From Streptomyces aureoverticillatus (GTDB taxonomy: Bacteria > Actinomycetota > Actinomycetes > Streptomycetales > Streptomycetaceae), in NCBI RefSeq assembly GCF_014649395.1, contig NZ_BMSY01000001.1, positions 124,001 through 188,000 of the forward strand: a DNA stretch of 64,000 nt. Reading direction: 5' to 3'. Below, one piece after another: positions 9,441 through 18,587 of the stretch (positions are counted from its first letter, which is position 1; each line of letters begins with the position of its first letter). Position numbers and translations under genes: made by a program. Below the pieces are notes generated by a model. That model ran no database searches and was not told the origin of the DNA. It was given only the letters and a program-made list of their open reading frames with translations.

Positions 9441-9550
9441 CGCTCGATGACTCTCCTTGAGCTCTGATTTGTGGAGGACTTGCCGCCTCGACCAGCACTC
9501 GGCCGACGAGAAACAGCTGCACCCGAGGGCCGCTTCTGCGAGCGGCGCCA

Positions 9551-9574
9551 CGGCATATGCGGCGGCATATGCGG
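9551..9574. promoter_or_regulatory. Tandem GGCATATGC palindromes upstream of thrB
   Basis: CGGCATATGCGG occurs twice back to back, each half carrying the palindrome GCATATGC. It sits about 110 bases upstream of the thrB start. It is a candidate operator or promoter element; no regulator is identified. Confidence 0.4.
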
Positions 9575-9624
9575 GGTGGGTTGGTTACAGCCTATCGAAG
9601 GAAGGTTCTGCGGCGACATAGGGC

Positions 9625-9664
9625 GCACAGGAGGCGCACGATGCGTGTCGCGAGCCCCCTGTGC
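9625..9664 (-). terminator. Candidate hairpin after thrC
   Basis: GCACAGGAGGC (9625-9635) pairs with GCCCCCTGTGC (9654-9664), with one mismatch in 11 and an 18-base loop, 30 bases past the thrC stop. It could attenuate read-through from hom-thrC into thrB. Confidence 0.4.
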
Positions 9665-9694
9665 CCCCCTGTGGGGAGTTGCGAGGTTTGGGCG

Positions 9695-10753
9695 TTACGC
9701 CAGGCCGAGGCGCTCCGCCGCGGCGGCCGCGTCGACCGGGACCGTGACCGGCTGCGGGGCGCCCGCGACGGCCCAGTCCGGGTCCTTGAGGCCGTTGCCG
9801 GTGACCGTGCACACGATCCGCTGACCCCTGTCGACCTTGCCCTGCTCGGCGGCCTTCAGCAGACCGGCCACCGACGCGGCGGACGCGGGCTCGACGAAGA
9901 CACCCTCCTGGGACGCCAACAGCTTGTAGGCGCGCAGGATCTCACGGTCCGTCACCTCGTCGATGAAGCCGCCCGACTCGTCGCGCGCGGCGAGCGCGTG
10001 CTGCCACGACGCGGGGTTGCCGATGCGAATCGCGGTGGCGATCGTCGAGGGGTCCTTGACGATCTCGCCGCGCACGATCGGCGCCGAACCGGAGGCCTGG
10101 AAGCCCCACATGCGCGGAGCGCGCGTCGACACCGAGTCGGCCGCGTACTCCTTGTAGCCCTTCCAGTAGGCCGTGATGTTGCCCGCGTTGCCGACCGGCA
10201 GGACGTGGATGTCGGGCGCGTCGCCGAGGGCGTCCACGATCTCGAAGGACGCCGTCTTCTGGCCCTCGATGCGGAACGGGTTGACCGAATTGACCAGCGC
10301 CACCGGGTAGTTCTCGGAGAGGGCGCGCGCGAGGTTCAGGCAGTCGTCGAAGTTCCCGTCCACCTGGAGGATCTTCGAGCCGTAGACGAGGGCCTGGCCC
10401 ATCTTGCCGAGGGCGATCTTGCCCTGCGGGACGAGCACGGCACAGACCATGCCCGCGCGTACGGCATAGGCGGCCGCGGACGCCGACGTGTTGCCGGTGG
10501 AGGCGCAGATGACGGCCTTCGCGCCCTCCTCCTTGGCCTTGGTGATCGCCATGGTCATGCCGCGGTCCTTGAAGGACCCCGTCGGGTTGGCGCCCTCGAC
10601 CTTGAGGTGGACCTCGCAGCCGGTGCGCTCGGAGAGCACCTGCGCGGGCACGAGCGGCGTGCCGCCCTCGCGGAGCGTCACGACCGGCGTGGTGGCGGAG
10701 ACCGGGAGGCGGTCCCGGTACTCCTCGATGATTCCGCGCCACTGGTGGGTCAT
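9695..10753 (-). CDS. thrC: Threonine synthase
   Basis: A 352-aa PLP enzyme that converts O-phosphohomoserine to threonine. The PLP lysine is in [10 protein letters not shown], and the phosphate-cup glycines are in [15 protein letters not shown]. It is of the short class related to threonine dehydratase, without the long N-terminal domain of E. coli ThrC. It starts with ATG (complement of 10751-10753), 6 bases after the hom stop, so hom and thrC form one operon. Confidence 0.95.
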   Translation of the reverse strand: MTHQWRGIIEEYRDRLPVSATTPVVTLREGGTPLVPAQVLSERTGCEVHLKVEGANPTGSFKDRGMTMAITKAKEEGAKAVICASTGNTSASAAAYAVRAGMVCAVLVPQGKIALGKMGQALVYGSKILQVDGNFDDCLNLARALSENYPVALVNSVNPFRIEGQKTASFEIVDALGDAPDIHVLPVGNAGNITAYWKGYKEYAADSVSTRAPRMWGFQASGSAPIVRGEIVKDPSTIATAIRIGNPASWQHALAARDESGGFIDEVTDREILRAYKLLASQEGVFVEPASAASVAGLLKAAEQGKVDRGQRIVCTVTGNGLKDPDWAVAGAPQPVTVPVDAAAAAERLGLA

Positions 10754-10759
10754 TGCTGC

Positions 10760-12052
10760 TTACTCCCCTTCAACCCGCATGATGCTGGCGACACCGCGCA
10801 CGGTGTCGAGTCGGCGCAACGCCTCGACGGTGCCGCTGAGGGCGGCGTCGGGCGCGCGGTGGGTGACGACGACGAGGGATGCCTCGCCGTCCTTGCCCGT
10901 CTGACGGACCGTATCGATCGATACGCCGTGCTCGGCGAAGACCGTCGCGACCTGGGCGAGCACGCCCGGCTTGTCGGCCACGTCGAGGCTGATGTGGTAG
11001 CGCGTGACGACCTCGCCCATGGGGCTCACGGGCAGCTGGGTGTACGCGGAGTCGCCGGGCCCGGTGGCCTCGCCCAGCTTGTTGCGGCAGACCGCGACGA
11101 GGTCGCCGAGGACGGCGGACGCGGTGGGCGCGCCGCCCGCGCCGGGGCCGTAGAACATGAGCTGTCCCGCGGCCTCGGCCTCCACGAAGACGGCGTTGTA
11201 CGCCTCGCGGACGCTCGCCAGCGGGTGGCTGAGCGGAATCATCGCGGGGTGCACGCGGGCGGTGACGGAGCCGCCGTGGGCGGCCCGCTCGCAGATGGCG
11301 AGGAGCTTGATGGTGCAGCCCATGCGCTTAGCGGACGCGAAGTCGGCGGCGGTGACCTCGGTCATGCCCTCGCGGTAGACGTCGTCGAGGCGCACCCGCG
11401 TGTGGAAGGCGATGCCGGCCAGGATCGCGGCCTTGGCGGCGGCGTCGAAGCCCTCGACGTCGGCGGTCGGGTCCGCCTCCGCGTACCCGAGGGCGGTGGC
11501 CTCGTCGAGGGCCTCCTGATAGCCGGCGCCCGTCGAGTCCATCTTGTCCAGGATGAAGTTCGTCGTGCCGTTCACGATGCCGAGCACGCGGTTGACCTTG
11601 TCGCCGGCGAGGGACTCGCGCAGCGGCCTGATCAGCGGAATCGCGCCGGCTACCGCGGCCTCGTAATAAAGATCACGTCCGTGCTGCTCGGCCGCGGCGT
11701 GCAGTGCCGCGCCGTCCTGGGCGATCAGCGCCTTGTTGGCGGAGACCACGGACGCGCCGTGCTCGAAGGCGGTGGTGATGAGGGCGCGGGCGGGCTCGAT
11801 GCCGCCGATGACCTCGACGACCACGTCGATGTCACCGCGTTTGACCAGGGCCGTCGCGTCCGTGGTGACCAGCGCCGGGTCGATGCCCTCGCGCACCTTG
11901 GAGGGGCGGCGGACGGCCACCCCGGCGAGCTCCACCGGGGCGCCGATCCTCGCTGTGAGGTCGTCGGCGTGCGTCGTCATGATGCGCGCCACCTCTGAGC
12001 CGACAACCCCACAGCCCAGCAGCGCCACCTTCAGCGGACGCGTACGCATCAT
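10760..12052 (-). CDS. hom: Homoserine dehydrogenase
   Basis: A 430-aa NAD(P)H-dependent enzyme that reduces aspartate semialdehyde to homoserine, the branch point of threonine, methionine and isoleucine. The Rossmann motif is LLGCGVVGSEVA near residues 10-21. The catalytic domain includes GIVNGTTNFIL and the Lys/Asp active-site segment. A C-terminal ACT domain (about 345-430, SLDVADKPGVLAQVATVFAE) is the usual threonine feedback site. Two ATGs stand in tandem at the start. It is 6 bases upstream of thrC and 120 bases downstream of lysA. Confidence 0.95.
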   Translation of the reverse strand: MMRTRPLKVALLGCGVVGSEVARIMTTHADDLTARIGAPVELAGVAVRRPSKVREGIDPALVTTDATALVKRGDIDVVVEVIGGIEPARALITTAFEHGASVVSANKALIAQDGAALHAAAEQHGRDLYYEAAVAGAIPLIRPLRESLAGDKVNRVLGIVNGTTNFILDKMDSTGAGYQEALDEATALGYAEADPTADVEGFDAAAKAAILAGIAFHTRVRLDDVYREGMTEVTAADFASAKRMGCTIKLLAICERAAHGGSVTARVHPAMIPLSHPLASVREAYNAVFVEAEAAGQLMFYGPGAGGAPTASAVLGDLVAVCRNKLGEATGPGDSAYTQLPVSPMGEVVTRYHISLDVADKPGVLAQVATVFAEHGVSIDTVRQTGKDGEASLVVVTHRAPDAALSGTVEALRRLDTVRGVASIMRVEGE

Positions 12053-12172
12053 CCGACCTCGTTTCCTTCTCCAACTACGGTGGGACCAGTCTCACCCACC
12101 CATACGGTGTTTCTGACCAAAGTCCGGATCGTGAGACGTGTATTTCACGAGCCGGGTACTACCGGGGTGGTG

Positions 12173-13564
12173 TCACCCCACGTCCAGACGGAGCAGATCC
12201 TCCTCCGTCTCGCGCCGCACGATGACGCGGCCCGCGCCGTCCTTCACCGCCACGACCGGCGGCCGCAGCGCGTGGTTGTAGTTGCTCGCCATGGAGCGGC
12301 AGTACGCGCCGGTCGCGGGCACGGCGATCAGGTCGCCGGGCGCGAGGTCGGCGGGCAGGAAGGCGTCGCGCACGACGATGTCGCCGCTCTCGCAGTGCTT
12401 GCCGACCACGCGGACCAGCATCGGCTCCGCGTCGGAGGACCGGGACACGAGGGCGACGCTGTACTCGGCGTCGTACAGCGCCGTACGGATGTTGTCCGAC
12501 ATGCCGCCGTCCACGGAGACGTACGTACGCAGCCCCTCCAGCGGCTTGATGGTGCCGACCTCGTACAGCGTGAAGGCGGTCGGGCCGACGATGGCGCGGC
12601 CCGGCTCGACGGAGATGCGGGGCGTGCGCAGCTTCGCGGCCGCGCACTCGCGGGTGACGATCTCGCGCAGCGACTTGGCGATGTCGTGCGGCTCGGCGGG
12701 GTCGTCGTCCGAGGTGTACGCGATGCCGAGGCCGCCGCCGAGGTCGATCTCGGGCAGCTCGACGCCGTGCTCGTCGCGGATCTCGGCGAGCAGCGACACC
12801 ACGCGCCGGGCCGCCACCTCGAACCCGGCGGTGTCGAAGATCTGCGACCCGATGTGGCTGTGGATGCCGACGAGCTCAAGGCCGTCGAGCTTCAGCGCGC
12901 GCCGCACGGCCTCGGCGGCCTCTCCCCCGGCGAGCGCGATGCCGAACTTCTGGTCCTCGTGGGCGGTGGCGATGAACTCGTGGGTGTGCGCCTCGACGCC
13001 GACGGTCACGCGGATCTGTACGCGCTGGCGCTTGCCGAGCCGGTCGGCGATGTGGGCGACGCGCACGATCTCCTGGAAGGAGTCGAGCACGATGTGGCCG
13101 ACGCCGGCGGCGACGGCCCGCTCGATCTCCTCGGGCGTCTTGTTGTTGCCGTGGAAGGCGATGCGCTCGGCGGGCATGCCGGCGTCGAGCGCGGTGGTCA
13201 GCTCGCCGCCGGAGCACACGTCGAGGTTGAGCCCCTCTTCGTGCAGCCACCGCACGACGGCGCGCGACAGGAAGGCCTTGCCCGCGTAGAACACGTCGGC
13301 GTCCGGCCCGAAGGCGTCGCGCCAGGCCTGGCAGCGGGCGCGGAAGTCGGCCTCGTCGAGGAAGTAGGCGGGCGTGCCGAACTCCTCGGCGAGCCGGGTC
13401 ACCTCGATGCCGCCGACGGTGACCTGGCCGTCGGCCGTGCGCGTGACGGTCTGGGACCAGACCTTCGGGTCGAGGGCGTTGAGGTCGGCGGGCGGTGCGG
13501 AGTAGTGGCCCTCGGACAGGACGTCTGCGTGGCGGGGGCCTGCGGGGTGGGCGGAACGGCTCAT
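12173..13564 (-). CDS. lysA: Diaminopimelate decarboxylase
   Basis: A 463-aa fold-III PLP enzyme that decarboxylates meso-diaminopimelate to lysine. The PLP lysine is in DVFYAGKAF, with HSHIGSQI, the phosphate-binding GGGLG motif ([11 protein letters not shown]) and substrate loop EPGRAIVG. The Cys of the active site is in HCESGDI. It starts with ATG (complement of 13562-13564), 22 bases after the nrtL stop, so the two are probably cotranscribed. The pairing echoes the argS-lysA operon of corynebacteria. Confidence 0.95.
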   Translation of the reverse strand: MSRSAHPAGPRHADVLSEGHYSAPPADLNALDPKVWSQTVTRTADGQVTVGGIEVTRLAEEFGTPAYFLDEADFRARCQAWRDAFGPDADVFYAGKAFLSRAVVRWLHEEGLNLDVCSGGELTTALDAGMPAERIAFHGNNKTPEEIERAVAAGVGHIVLDSFQEIVRVAHIADRLGKRQRVQIRVTVGVEAHTHEFIATAHEDQKFGIALAGGEAAEAVRRALKLDGLELVGIHSHIGSQIFDTAGFEVAARRVVSLLAEIRDEHGVELPEIDLGGGLGIAYTSDDDPAEPHDIAKSLREIVTRECAAAKLRTPRISVEPGRAIVGPTAFTLYEVGTIKPLEGLRTYVSVDGGMSDNIRTALYDAEYSVALVSRSSDAEPMLVRVVGKHCESGDIVVRDAFLPADLAPGDLIAVPATGAYCRSMASNYNHALRPPVVAVKDGAGRVIVRRETEEDLLRLDVG

Positions 13565-13586
13565 GGCTCTTCTGACTCTTCTCGTC

Positions 13587-14684
13587 TCACAAGTATTCGG
13601 GCGCGCTGATGCCGAGCAGGGACAGGCCGCCGGCGAGCACCGTCCCGGCGGCTTCGGCGAGCGCGAGCCGGGCGCGATGGGCGGCCGAGGGTTTCTCGTC
13701 GCCGAGCGGCAGCACGGTGCCCGCCTGCGCGAGGAAGGCGTCGGCGGTCCGGACGAGGTGCCGGGTCAGGCGGTCCGGGGCGTGGTGGCGGGCGGCGGCC
13801 GCCAGGACGGTGGGGTGGTCGCCCAGGGCGGTCAGGAGGCTGTGCGCCGCCGTGTCCGCGAGGTCGTGCGCCGCCGCGTCGGCGGGGCCGGGTGCGTGGG
13901 CGTTGCCGGGCGCCGCGGTGAAGCCCAGATCGGCCGCGTTGCGGGTGAGCGCGCGGGTCCTGGCGTGGGCGTACCGGACCCGGAACAGGGGGTTCGACTC
14001 GCGCTGGGCGAGGTGGTCGTCGTCGGTGCGGGGGCGGTCGTGGGGCGCCGGGTGGAGCAGCGCCCAGCGGGCGGCGTCGCGGCCGAGGCGGAGGGGGTCG
14101 GGGGTGCGGGGGGCCGGGGCGGGGCGGAGGGTGGTGAGGTGACTGAGGGGGGCAGCCGGATGCCCGTGCCCGTCGATACGTACGCCCATGACCTCCACCC
14201 ACTCCGGATCCGGCGCCTCGTCGCTGGTCACGCGGACGAGGACGCCCTGGGAGCGGAGGATGCGGCGGGCCGCGTCGGCGACGACGACGGCGCGCAGGTC
14301 GTGCGGGGTGTGCAGCTGGGCGAGGGCGCCGGTGTCCGGGGTGATGTGGCCGTAGCGCCCGCCCTCCTCCAGGATCTTCTGTACGAGGCGGGGGGCGCTG
14401 TCGTCGTCGAGCGTGATGTTGAGGAAGCCCGGCCCGGTGACGTCGGCGCGGGCGATGCCGGGTTCCGCGGCGAGGCGGGCGGAGAGGGTCTCGGCGACAC
14501 GGCGCGGGGGTGCGGCGGCCTCGCGGGCGATGCGGAGGGCGAGGTTCGTGGCGTAGTCGCCCGTGCCGCCCGGGCCGGGGCGCTCGACGTGGGCGCGCTC
14601 CGGGACGGTGGCGGTGAGCTCCCCGGCGTCCACCGCGCGCCGCATGGCACGCAGGACGGTACGGGAGAGCTCTTCGGGGGTCAC
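13587..14684 (-). CDS. nrtL: ArgS-related anticodon-binding protein without catalytic domain
   Basis: A 365-aa relative of arginyl-tRNA synthetase. Residues 1-95 resemble the ArgRS N-terminal tRNA-binding domain ([20 protein letters not shown]). Residues about 240-365 match the DALR anticodon-binding domain, ending [19 protein letters not shown]...PEYL. The class I Rossmann core is missing: no HIGH-type or KMSKS-type motif is present, and total length is about 220 aa short of ArgRS. The start is GTG (complement of 14682-14684). It lies directly upstream of lysA. It cannot charge tRNA by itself; a tRNA-binding or regulatory role is inference. Confidence 0.85.
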   Translation of the reverse strand: MTPEELSRTVLRAMRRAVDAGELTATVPERAHVERPGPGGTGDYATNLALRIAREAAAPPRRVAETLSARLAAEPGIARADVTGPGFLNITLDDDSAPRLVQKILEEGGRYGHITPDTGALAQLHTPHDLRAVVVADAARRILRSQGVLVRVTSDEAPDPEWVEVMGVRIDGHGHPAAPLSHLTTLRPAPAPRTPDPLRLGRDAARWALLHPAPHDRPRTDDDHLAQRESNPLFRVRYAHARTRALTRNAADLGFTAAPGNAHAPGPADAAAHDLADTAAHSLLTALGDHPTVLAAAARHHAPDRLTRHLVRTADAFLAQAGTVLPLGDEKPSAAHRARLALAEAAGTVLAGGLSLLGISAPEYL

Positions 14685-14862
14685 GGGTCAAGGGTATGGG
14701 AGGCGGGGGGTGGGGTGCTCGGGGGTTTCCGACGGTGTCCGGCGGGGGCGGCCTGGACGGTTCGGCGTGCGGCGCGTGGCCGCGGCGCGTGCGGCGAGCG
14801 GCGAGCGGCTGCGAACCGGGAGCAGCCCGGGATCCCGTACGAAACCGGGGCTAAGACCGGGG

Positions 14863-15294
14863 CTACGAGCAGCCCGGGACCGTGGACGGGTCCGGGGTGC
14901 GGTCCAGGGGCCCGGGGCCGTCCCGGTCGACCAACTGGCGGACGATGCCGAGGAGTTCGGCGGGCTCGAACGGCTTCGCCAGGAACGCGTCGACGCCGAC
15001 CTCGATGCCCGCCTCCACCTCGTACTGCGTACAGGCGCTGACGACCACGAGCGGCAGACCGCGGGTCCGCGGATCGGCGCGGAGCCGGGCGGCGGTGCGG
15101 AGCCCGTCGAGCCGGGGCATCACGACGTCGAGCGTCACGACGTCGGGCCGCACCTGATGGACGACATCCAGACACTCGGCACCATCGGCCGCGGTCACGA
15201 CCTCGAAGCCCTCCAGCTCGAGATTGACCCTGATCAGTTGCCGGATGACCTTGTTGTCGTCCACAACAAGCACACGGCCGGACACGCCTGGCAC
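14863..15294 (-). CDS. Single-domain (CheY-like) response regulator
   Basis: A 143-aa stand-alone receiver domain. The start is placed at GTG (complement of 15292-15294), giving VPGVSGRVLVVDDN; a second in-frame GTG lies nine bases later. The longer frame upstream overlaps the divergent exonuclease gene and was rejected. Receiver residues are all present: acidic pair Asp12-Asp13, phospho-acceptor Asp56 (VTLDVVMP), Ser86 and Lys107 (LAKPFE). No output domain follows, only a short Pro-rich tail. No histidine kinase is nearby, so its partner is unknown. Confidence 0.88.
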   Translation of the reverse strand: MPGVSGRVLVVDDNKVIRQLIRVNLELEGFEVVTAADGAECLDVVHQVRPDVVTLDVVMPRLDGLRTAARLRADPRTRGLPLVVVSACTQYEVEAGIEVGVDAFLAKPFEPAELLGIVRQLVDRDGPGPLDRTPDPSTVPGCS

Positions 15295-15421
15295 AACTCG
15301 AGAGTAGGTCGGCAGCCGCCATCGCGTCCGGGTTTTGCCTACTTCCGCCACTTGCGAGGGAGCCACGACGGGCCACTCCGGCGGGGTAGGCTCCGCCTCC
15401 CCAGGCAAGGAGAAGGCCGTC

Positions 15422-16114
15422 ATGACGACCTTTGTTGTTTTCGACCTTGAGTTCACGACCTGGCCGGACGCTCTGGAGCAGAACTGGTCGGCACCGGGTC
15501 AGTTCCGCGAGATCGTCCAGATCGGGGCGCTGCGGTTGCGGGCCGACGGGGTGGATGGGGCGGATGGGTCCGCGGAGACTGCTGGGGCCGCCGAGGCCGC
15601 CGGGACCGCCTACTCGGTCGTCGAGGAGTACGAGGCGCTGGTGCGCCCGGTGATGAACCCGCGCCTGTCGGCCTATTTCACCGAACTCACGGGCATCGAC
15701 CAGGAGTCGGTGGACCGCGACGGGCTCCCGCCGGCCGAGGCGCTCGGCGACTTCCTGGCGTTCTGCGAGGGGCAGTCCGTGCTCTCCTACGGCAACGACA
15801 TGGTCGTACTCGGAGAGAACCTGGGCTGGGCACGCGCGCGCGGAGAGGAAATCAAGGGCAGCTTCCTGACCGCGGGCTTCCTCAATGTCCGCCCGTGGCT
15901 GAACACGGTCGCGCCCGCCACGGCGACGGCCAACGTGGGCCGCCTGTGGCAGGTCCTCGGCCTGCCCAAGCCGGTCACGGGGGCGGTGTCCGGAGCGGCG
16001 TCGGGGACGGCGCGGGGCGAGGAGCATTCGGCACTCTTCGACTGCCATTCGTTCGCGGCGGCGCTGCGGCACTTGCGGGCGAGCGGGGCGAGCTTGCCCG
16101 CAGCCTGGCTCTGA
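15422..16114 (+). CDS. DEDDh 3'-5' exonuclease (KapD/ERI-1-like)
   Basis: A 230-aa exonuclease of the DnaQ superfamily. ATG at 15422 is chosen because it has AAGGAG 8 bases upstream and leads straight into Exo I (VVFDLEFTTW, catalytic Asp and Glu). Exo II is around YGNDMVVLGENL. Exo III is HSALFDC, with the H-x4-D of the DEDDh class. The single-domain size and the FDLEFTTWP start resemble KapD/ERI-1-type exonucleases acting on RNA or short nucleic acids; the substrate is not known. It is divergent from the response regulator, sharing about 127 bases of upstream DNA. Confidence 0.88.
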   Translation: MTTFVVFDLEFTTWPDALEQNWSAPGQFREIVQIGALRLRADGVDGADGSAETAGAAEAAGTAYSVVEEYEALVRPVMNPRLSAYFTELTGIDQESVDRDGLPPAEALGDFLAFCEGQSVLSYGNDMVVLGENLGWARARGEEIKGSFLTAGFLNVRPWLNTVAPATATANVGRLWQVLGLPKPVTGAVSGAASGTARGEEHSALFDCHSFAAALRHLRASGASLPAAWL

Positions 16115-16145
16115 CCCGGCCGCGCCGGCCATACAGCCGCACCGC

Positions 16146-16182
16146 CGCACGACCGCACGACCGCACGACCGCACGACCGCAC
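16146..16182. repeat. Octamer tandem repeat (CGCACGAC)4
   Basis: Four perfect copies of CGCACGAC plus a partial fifth lie directly after the exonuclease stop codon. It is a microsatellite-like tract, prone to length change. No coding role is apparent. Confidence 0.9.
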
Positions 16183-16206
16183 CCTGCATAGCCGCCGACG
16201 CTCGAA

Positions 16207-16236
16207 CCCCGGCCTCAGTGTTTCGCGAGGCCGGGG
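16207..16236. terminator. Bidirectional terminator between convergent genes
   Basis: CCCCGGCCTC (16207-16216) and GAGGCCGGGG (16227-16236) form a perfect 10-bp stem with a 10-base loop, between the convergent exonuclease and sugar dehydrogenase genes. Confidence 0.8.
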
Positions 16237-16279
16237 CCGTGTCACGCGGACGAGAGACGACTGCTCGGCAGGCGGACCG

Positions 16280-17446
16280 TCACGCGGGATCGATCCGATG
16301 GACGCTGCCGCCGAGGTCGAAGACGTACAGCTCACCATCCCCGTCCTGCGCGAACGAGACGACCTCGCCGCCGTTGACCCCGAGGTCACCCTTCTCGGTC
16401 ACCTTGCCGTTCTCGATCTTCAGGGTCCGGAGGGTGCCGTCGCAGTAGTCGCTGAACACGTACCGCCCCTTGAGGGCCGGGACAGCGGCGCCGCGGTAGA
16501 CGTATCCGCCGGTCACCGAGCAGCCGAGGCCGTTGCGGTCGTACTCGTGGACGGGCCGCACATGGTTCGCGGGCTCGGTGCCGCCCCGGAAGGGATGGTT
16601 GCCCTCCATCTGGGACCACCCGTAGTTCTCACCGCCCTTGCTGTTCGCGGGGGCCCAGTCGATCTCCTCCCAGGCGTTCTGGCCGACGTCGCCGATGAGC
16701 AGGTCGCCCGTGCCCGAGTCGAAGGAGAACCGCCACGGGTTGCGCAGCCCGTACGACCAGATCTCGTCCTTGGCCTTCGGGTCGGTCACGAACGGGTTGC
16801 CGGGCGGAATGGCGTAGGGCTTGCCACCGCTCGGCTTGCTCGGGTCGATCCGCAGCAGCTTGCCGAGCAGGGTGTCGAGCTTCTGCCCGTTGCCGTGCGG
16901 GTCGCCACTGGCGCCGCCGTCGCCGAACGCGATGTAGAGGTAGCCGTCGGGGCCGAAGGTGAGGTCGCCGCCGTTGTGGTTCGAGTACGGCTGGGTCTGG
17001 GTGAGGACGGTGCGCCGGGTCTGCGGCTGGAGCTTGCCGCCCTTCACGGCGAACTCGTCCACGGTGCTGGTGCCTTGGCGGTTGGTGAACGAGATGTAGA
17101 AGCGCGAGAACCTCTTGTCGAACGCGATGCCCAGCAGGCCGCGTTCACCGTCGGTGGTGGTCTCGCGGGAGATGTCGAGCACGGGCGCGCCGAGTCCCTT
17201 GTCGCTCAGGACCCGTACGGTGCCCGCGCGTTCGGCTATCCAGACGGTGCCACCGGGCCCGGCGGCGCCGGCGGTGGGGTTCTTGGCGGTGGCCACTTTG
17301 GTGAGCGCGACCTTGGCGGCCTTGGCTGCCTGCGGTGGGGCGCCGCCGGACTCGTCGGCGGACGCCGTACCCAAGGCGAGGGACGCAACGAGACAGATGC
17401 TGCCGACAGTGCCGATGATCGCCGAGCTTCTGGTGCGAACTTTCAC
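16280..17446 (-). CDS. Secreted PQQ-dependent sugar (aldose) dehydrogenase
   Basis: A 388-aa protein of the glucose/sorbosone dehydrogenase (GSDH) beta-propeller family, whose members oxidise aldoses with PQQ. A Sec signal peptide spans residues 1-30 (KVRTRSS, then a hydrophobic core to ALGTASADE). Propeller signatures are seen: ERGLLGIAFD, HNGGDLTFGPDGYLYIAFGDGG, GKLLRIDP, YGLRNPWRFSFD and GDVGQNAWEEI. His in NHNGGDL is the family's catalytic base position. The start is GTG (complement of 17444-17446) behind CAGGAGGA. PQQ synthesis genes are not in the window, so the cofactor may be imported or the enzyme may be an apo form. Confidence 0.88.
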   Translation of the reverse strand: MKVRTRSSAIIGTVGSICLVASLALGTASADESGGAPPQAAKAAKVALTKVATAKNPTAGAAGPGGTVWIAERAGTVRVLSDKGLGAPVLDISRETTTDGERGLLGIAFDKRFSRFYISFTNRQGTSTVDEFAVKGGKLQPQTRRTVLTQTQPYSNHNGGDLTFGPDGYLYIAFGDGGASGDPHGNGQKLDTLLGKLLRIDPSKPSGGKPYAIPPGNPFVTDPKAKDEIWSYGLRNPWRFSFDSGTGDLLIGDVGQNAWEEIDWAPANSKGGENYGWSQMEGNHPFRGGTEPANHVRPVHEYDRNGLGCSVTGGYVYRGAAVPALKGRYVFSDYCDGTLRTLKIENGKVTEKGDLGVNGGEVVSFAQDGDGELYVFDLGGSVHRIDPA

Positions 17447-17657
17447 CGTGATCCTCCTGGAGGCGGCGAATGGGGGAAGTCACCCAGCTGCTTGGGGCAG
17501 TGTTGAGTTGTGTTGTGGTGCGAGGGCCTTGCCGTTGCCCGTGCCAGCACGCGACCTGGGTGGGGGGAGGGTGTGCCGCTGGCCACGGATGAGAATACTG
17601 GGGTGGGGGGACTTGGCGTAGACCAAGAGGGCACTCTTCTGCTGCCCGCGCACACGC

Positions 17658-17697
17658 GAAGACCCCGACTTCAGCGTCTCCGCTGATGACGGGGTCT
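17658..17697. terminator. Strong hairpin, probably the displaced tRNA-Arg terminator
   Basis: AAGACCCCG pairs with CGGGGTCTT around an inner TCAGCG/CGCTGA stem with a TCTC loop. On the minus strand it follows the 13-bp tRNA 3'-end copy at 17714-17726 by under 20 bases. This is the arrangement expected of a tRNA gene followed by its terminator. It is read here as the original terminator of tRNA-Arg(CCG), separated from it by the island. Confidence 0.7.
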
Positions 17698-17713
17698 TTG
17701 GGCACCTTGTGAG

Positions 17714-17726
17714 GGGTGCCCCCGGC
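17714..17726. other. Candidate left attachment site (attL)
   Basis: GGGTGCCCCCGGC is an exact, same-orientation copy of 56100-56112, which contains the last ten bases of tRNA-Arg(CCG). One mismatch later the match continues for two bases (15 of 16). It lies at the change from core genes to accessory genes. Confidence 0.65.
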
Positions 17727-17784
17727 GGGGGACACAGAACATGGGAACTAGGGAAATCGCCGGTCGGGGGCGGGCACCTGGTGA

Positions 17785-17857
17785 TCCAGATGGTCGTCCA
17801 GTTGAATCGGTAGACCGATGGCGCTTGGCCACAGGTTCGAGCCCTTGGCGGGAGCCA
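17785..17857 (+). pseudogene. tRNA-like remnant
   Basis: The stretch has a D-arm-like segment (AATCGGTAGACC), a T-loop block (GGTTCGAGCCC, 17834-17844) and a terminal GGCGGGAGCCA with CCA at 17855-17857. The 5' acceptor strand is absent and only about three of five T-stem pairs form, so a working tRNA is unlikely. It sits just inside the left island end. Confidence 0.35.
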
Positions 17858-18587
17858 TAAAACTTAGCTGGTCATGTCCGGTGCGCTGACCTGTGCATTC
17901 ATGTCACGGTGAGGGTTGAGGAACGGTCGCGTCTGGTGCCGCTCGCGCCGCGAGCCTCGGCGGCTGCTGAACCCTCGCGCATGGTGACGAAGACGACCGT
18001 CCCGGGCTGAAGCCTTCGATGAGCCGGCATGGAGTCACGGCAAGAAGCGCTGTTCCAGGGCACACGGCCCAGCACAGCTCTGGGGCTAAGAGGTGTGGAA
18101 ACAGAAGATTCTGAGGATGTGTCACCCCGGCTGCTAGCGTCTGTCGCGCAGCCACATCAGCAGACTCCAGCTCCTCATCTTCGCCGAGGGGGCGGTGGGC
18201 GGCAACGCCGGCGGTCGGCGCCGGTACGTCTCGGAAGTGCGGTCGAGCGTGCTAATGCCGTCTCGGACACATCGGGTCCTGCCCAGGGGAGAACGGGAAA
18301 CAGCGCGACCGATCTCTCTGGACGACCACGGCGTCCGGGTACATGCCTGGACGGACACCGGGACGAAGTTCGGAGACCACCTAATGGAGTCATCTTCTGC
18401 CGCGGGCGAGACTGTGCTGCCTCGCCCCGTCGAGGCACTGCCAATGCCTGCGTTGGCGGCCGCTACACGGAAGCTCGCCGACAATCTCATCGAACAATTC
18501 GCCATGGGCGAGCCTGCAGCACTGGCCCTAGCGGTCCCTGATCAGGAATCTGGGTCCGTAGATGGCGTCCTCAAGGTCCAGTGCGCC
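17858..18587. other. 730-bp region without a supported gene
   Basis: Short overlapping frames occur on both strands, including a + frame from ATG 18384 (MESSSAAGETVLPRPVEAL). Third-position GC in it is only moderate, it has no recognisable family, and it runs into the 3' end of the kinase gene. It could be a decayed gene; nothing firm can be said. Confidence 0.3.

Noticed and set aside
9557..11998. 813-codon + frame antisense to thrC and hom
   Set aside because: Shadow of two strongly supported metabolic genes.
13587..14684. Calling the lysA-linked gene argS
   Set aside because: The Rossmann catalytic core with HIGH and KMSKS motifs is absent and the length is too short.
17785..17857. Functional tRNA gene
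   Set aside because: No 5' acceptor strand and a mismatched T-stem; only fragments of a cloverleaf are visible.
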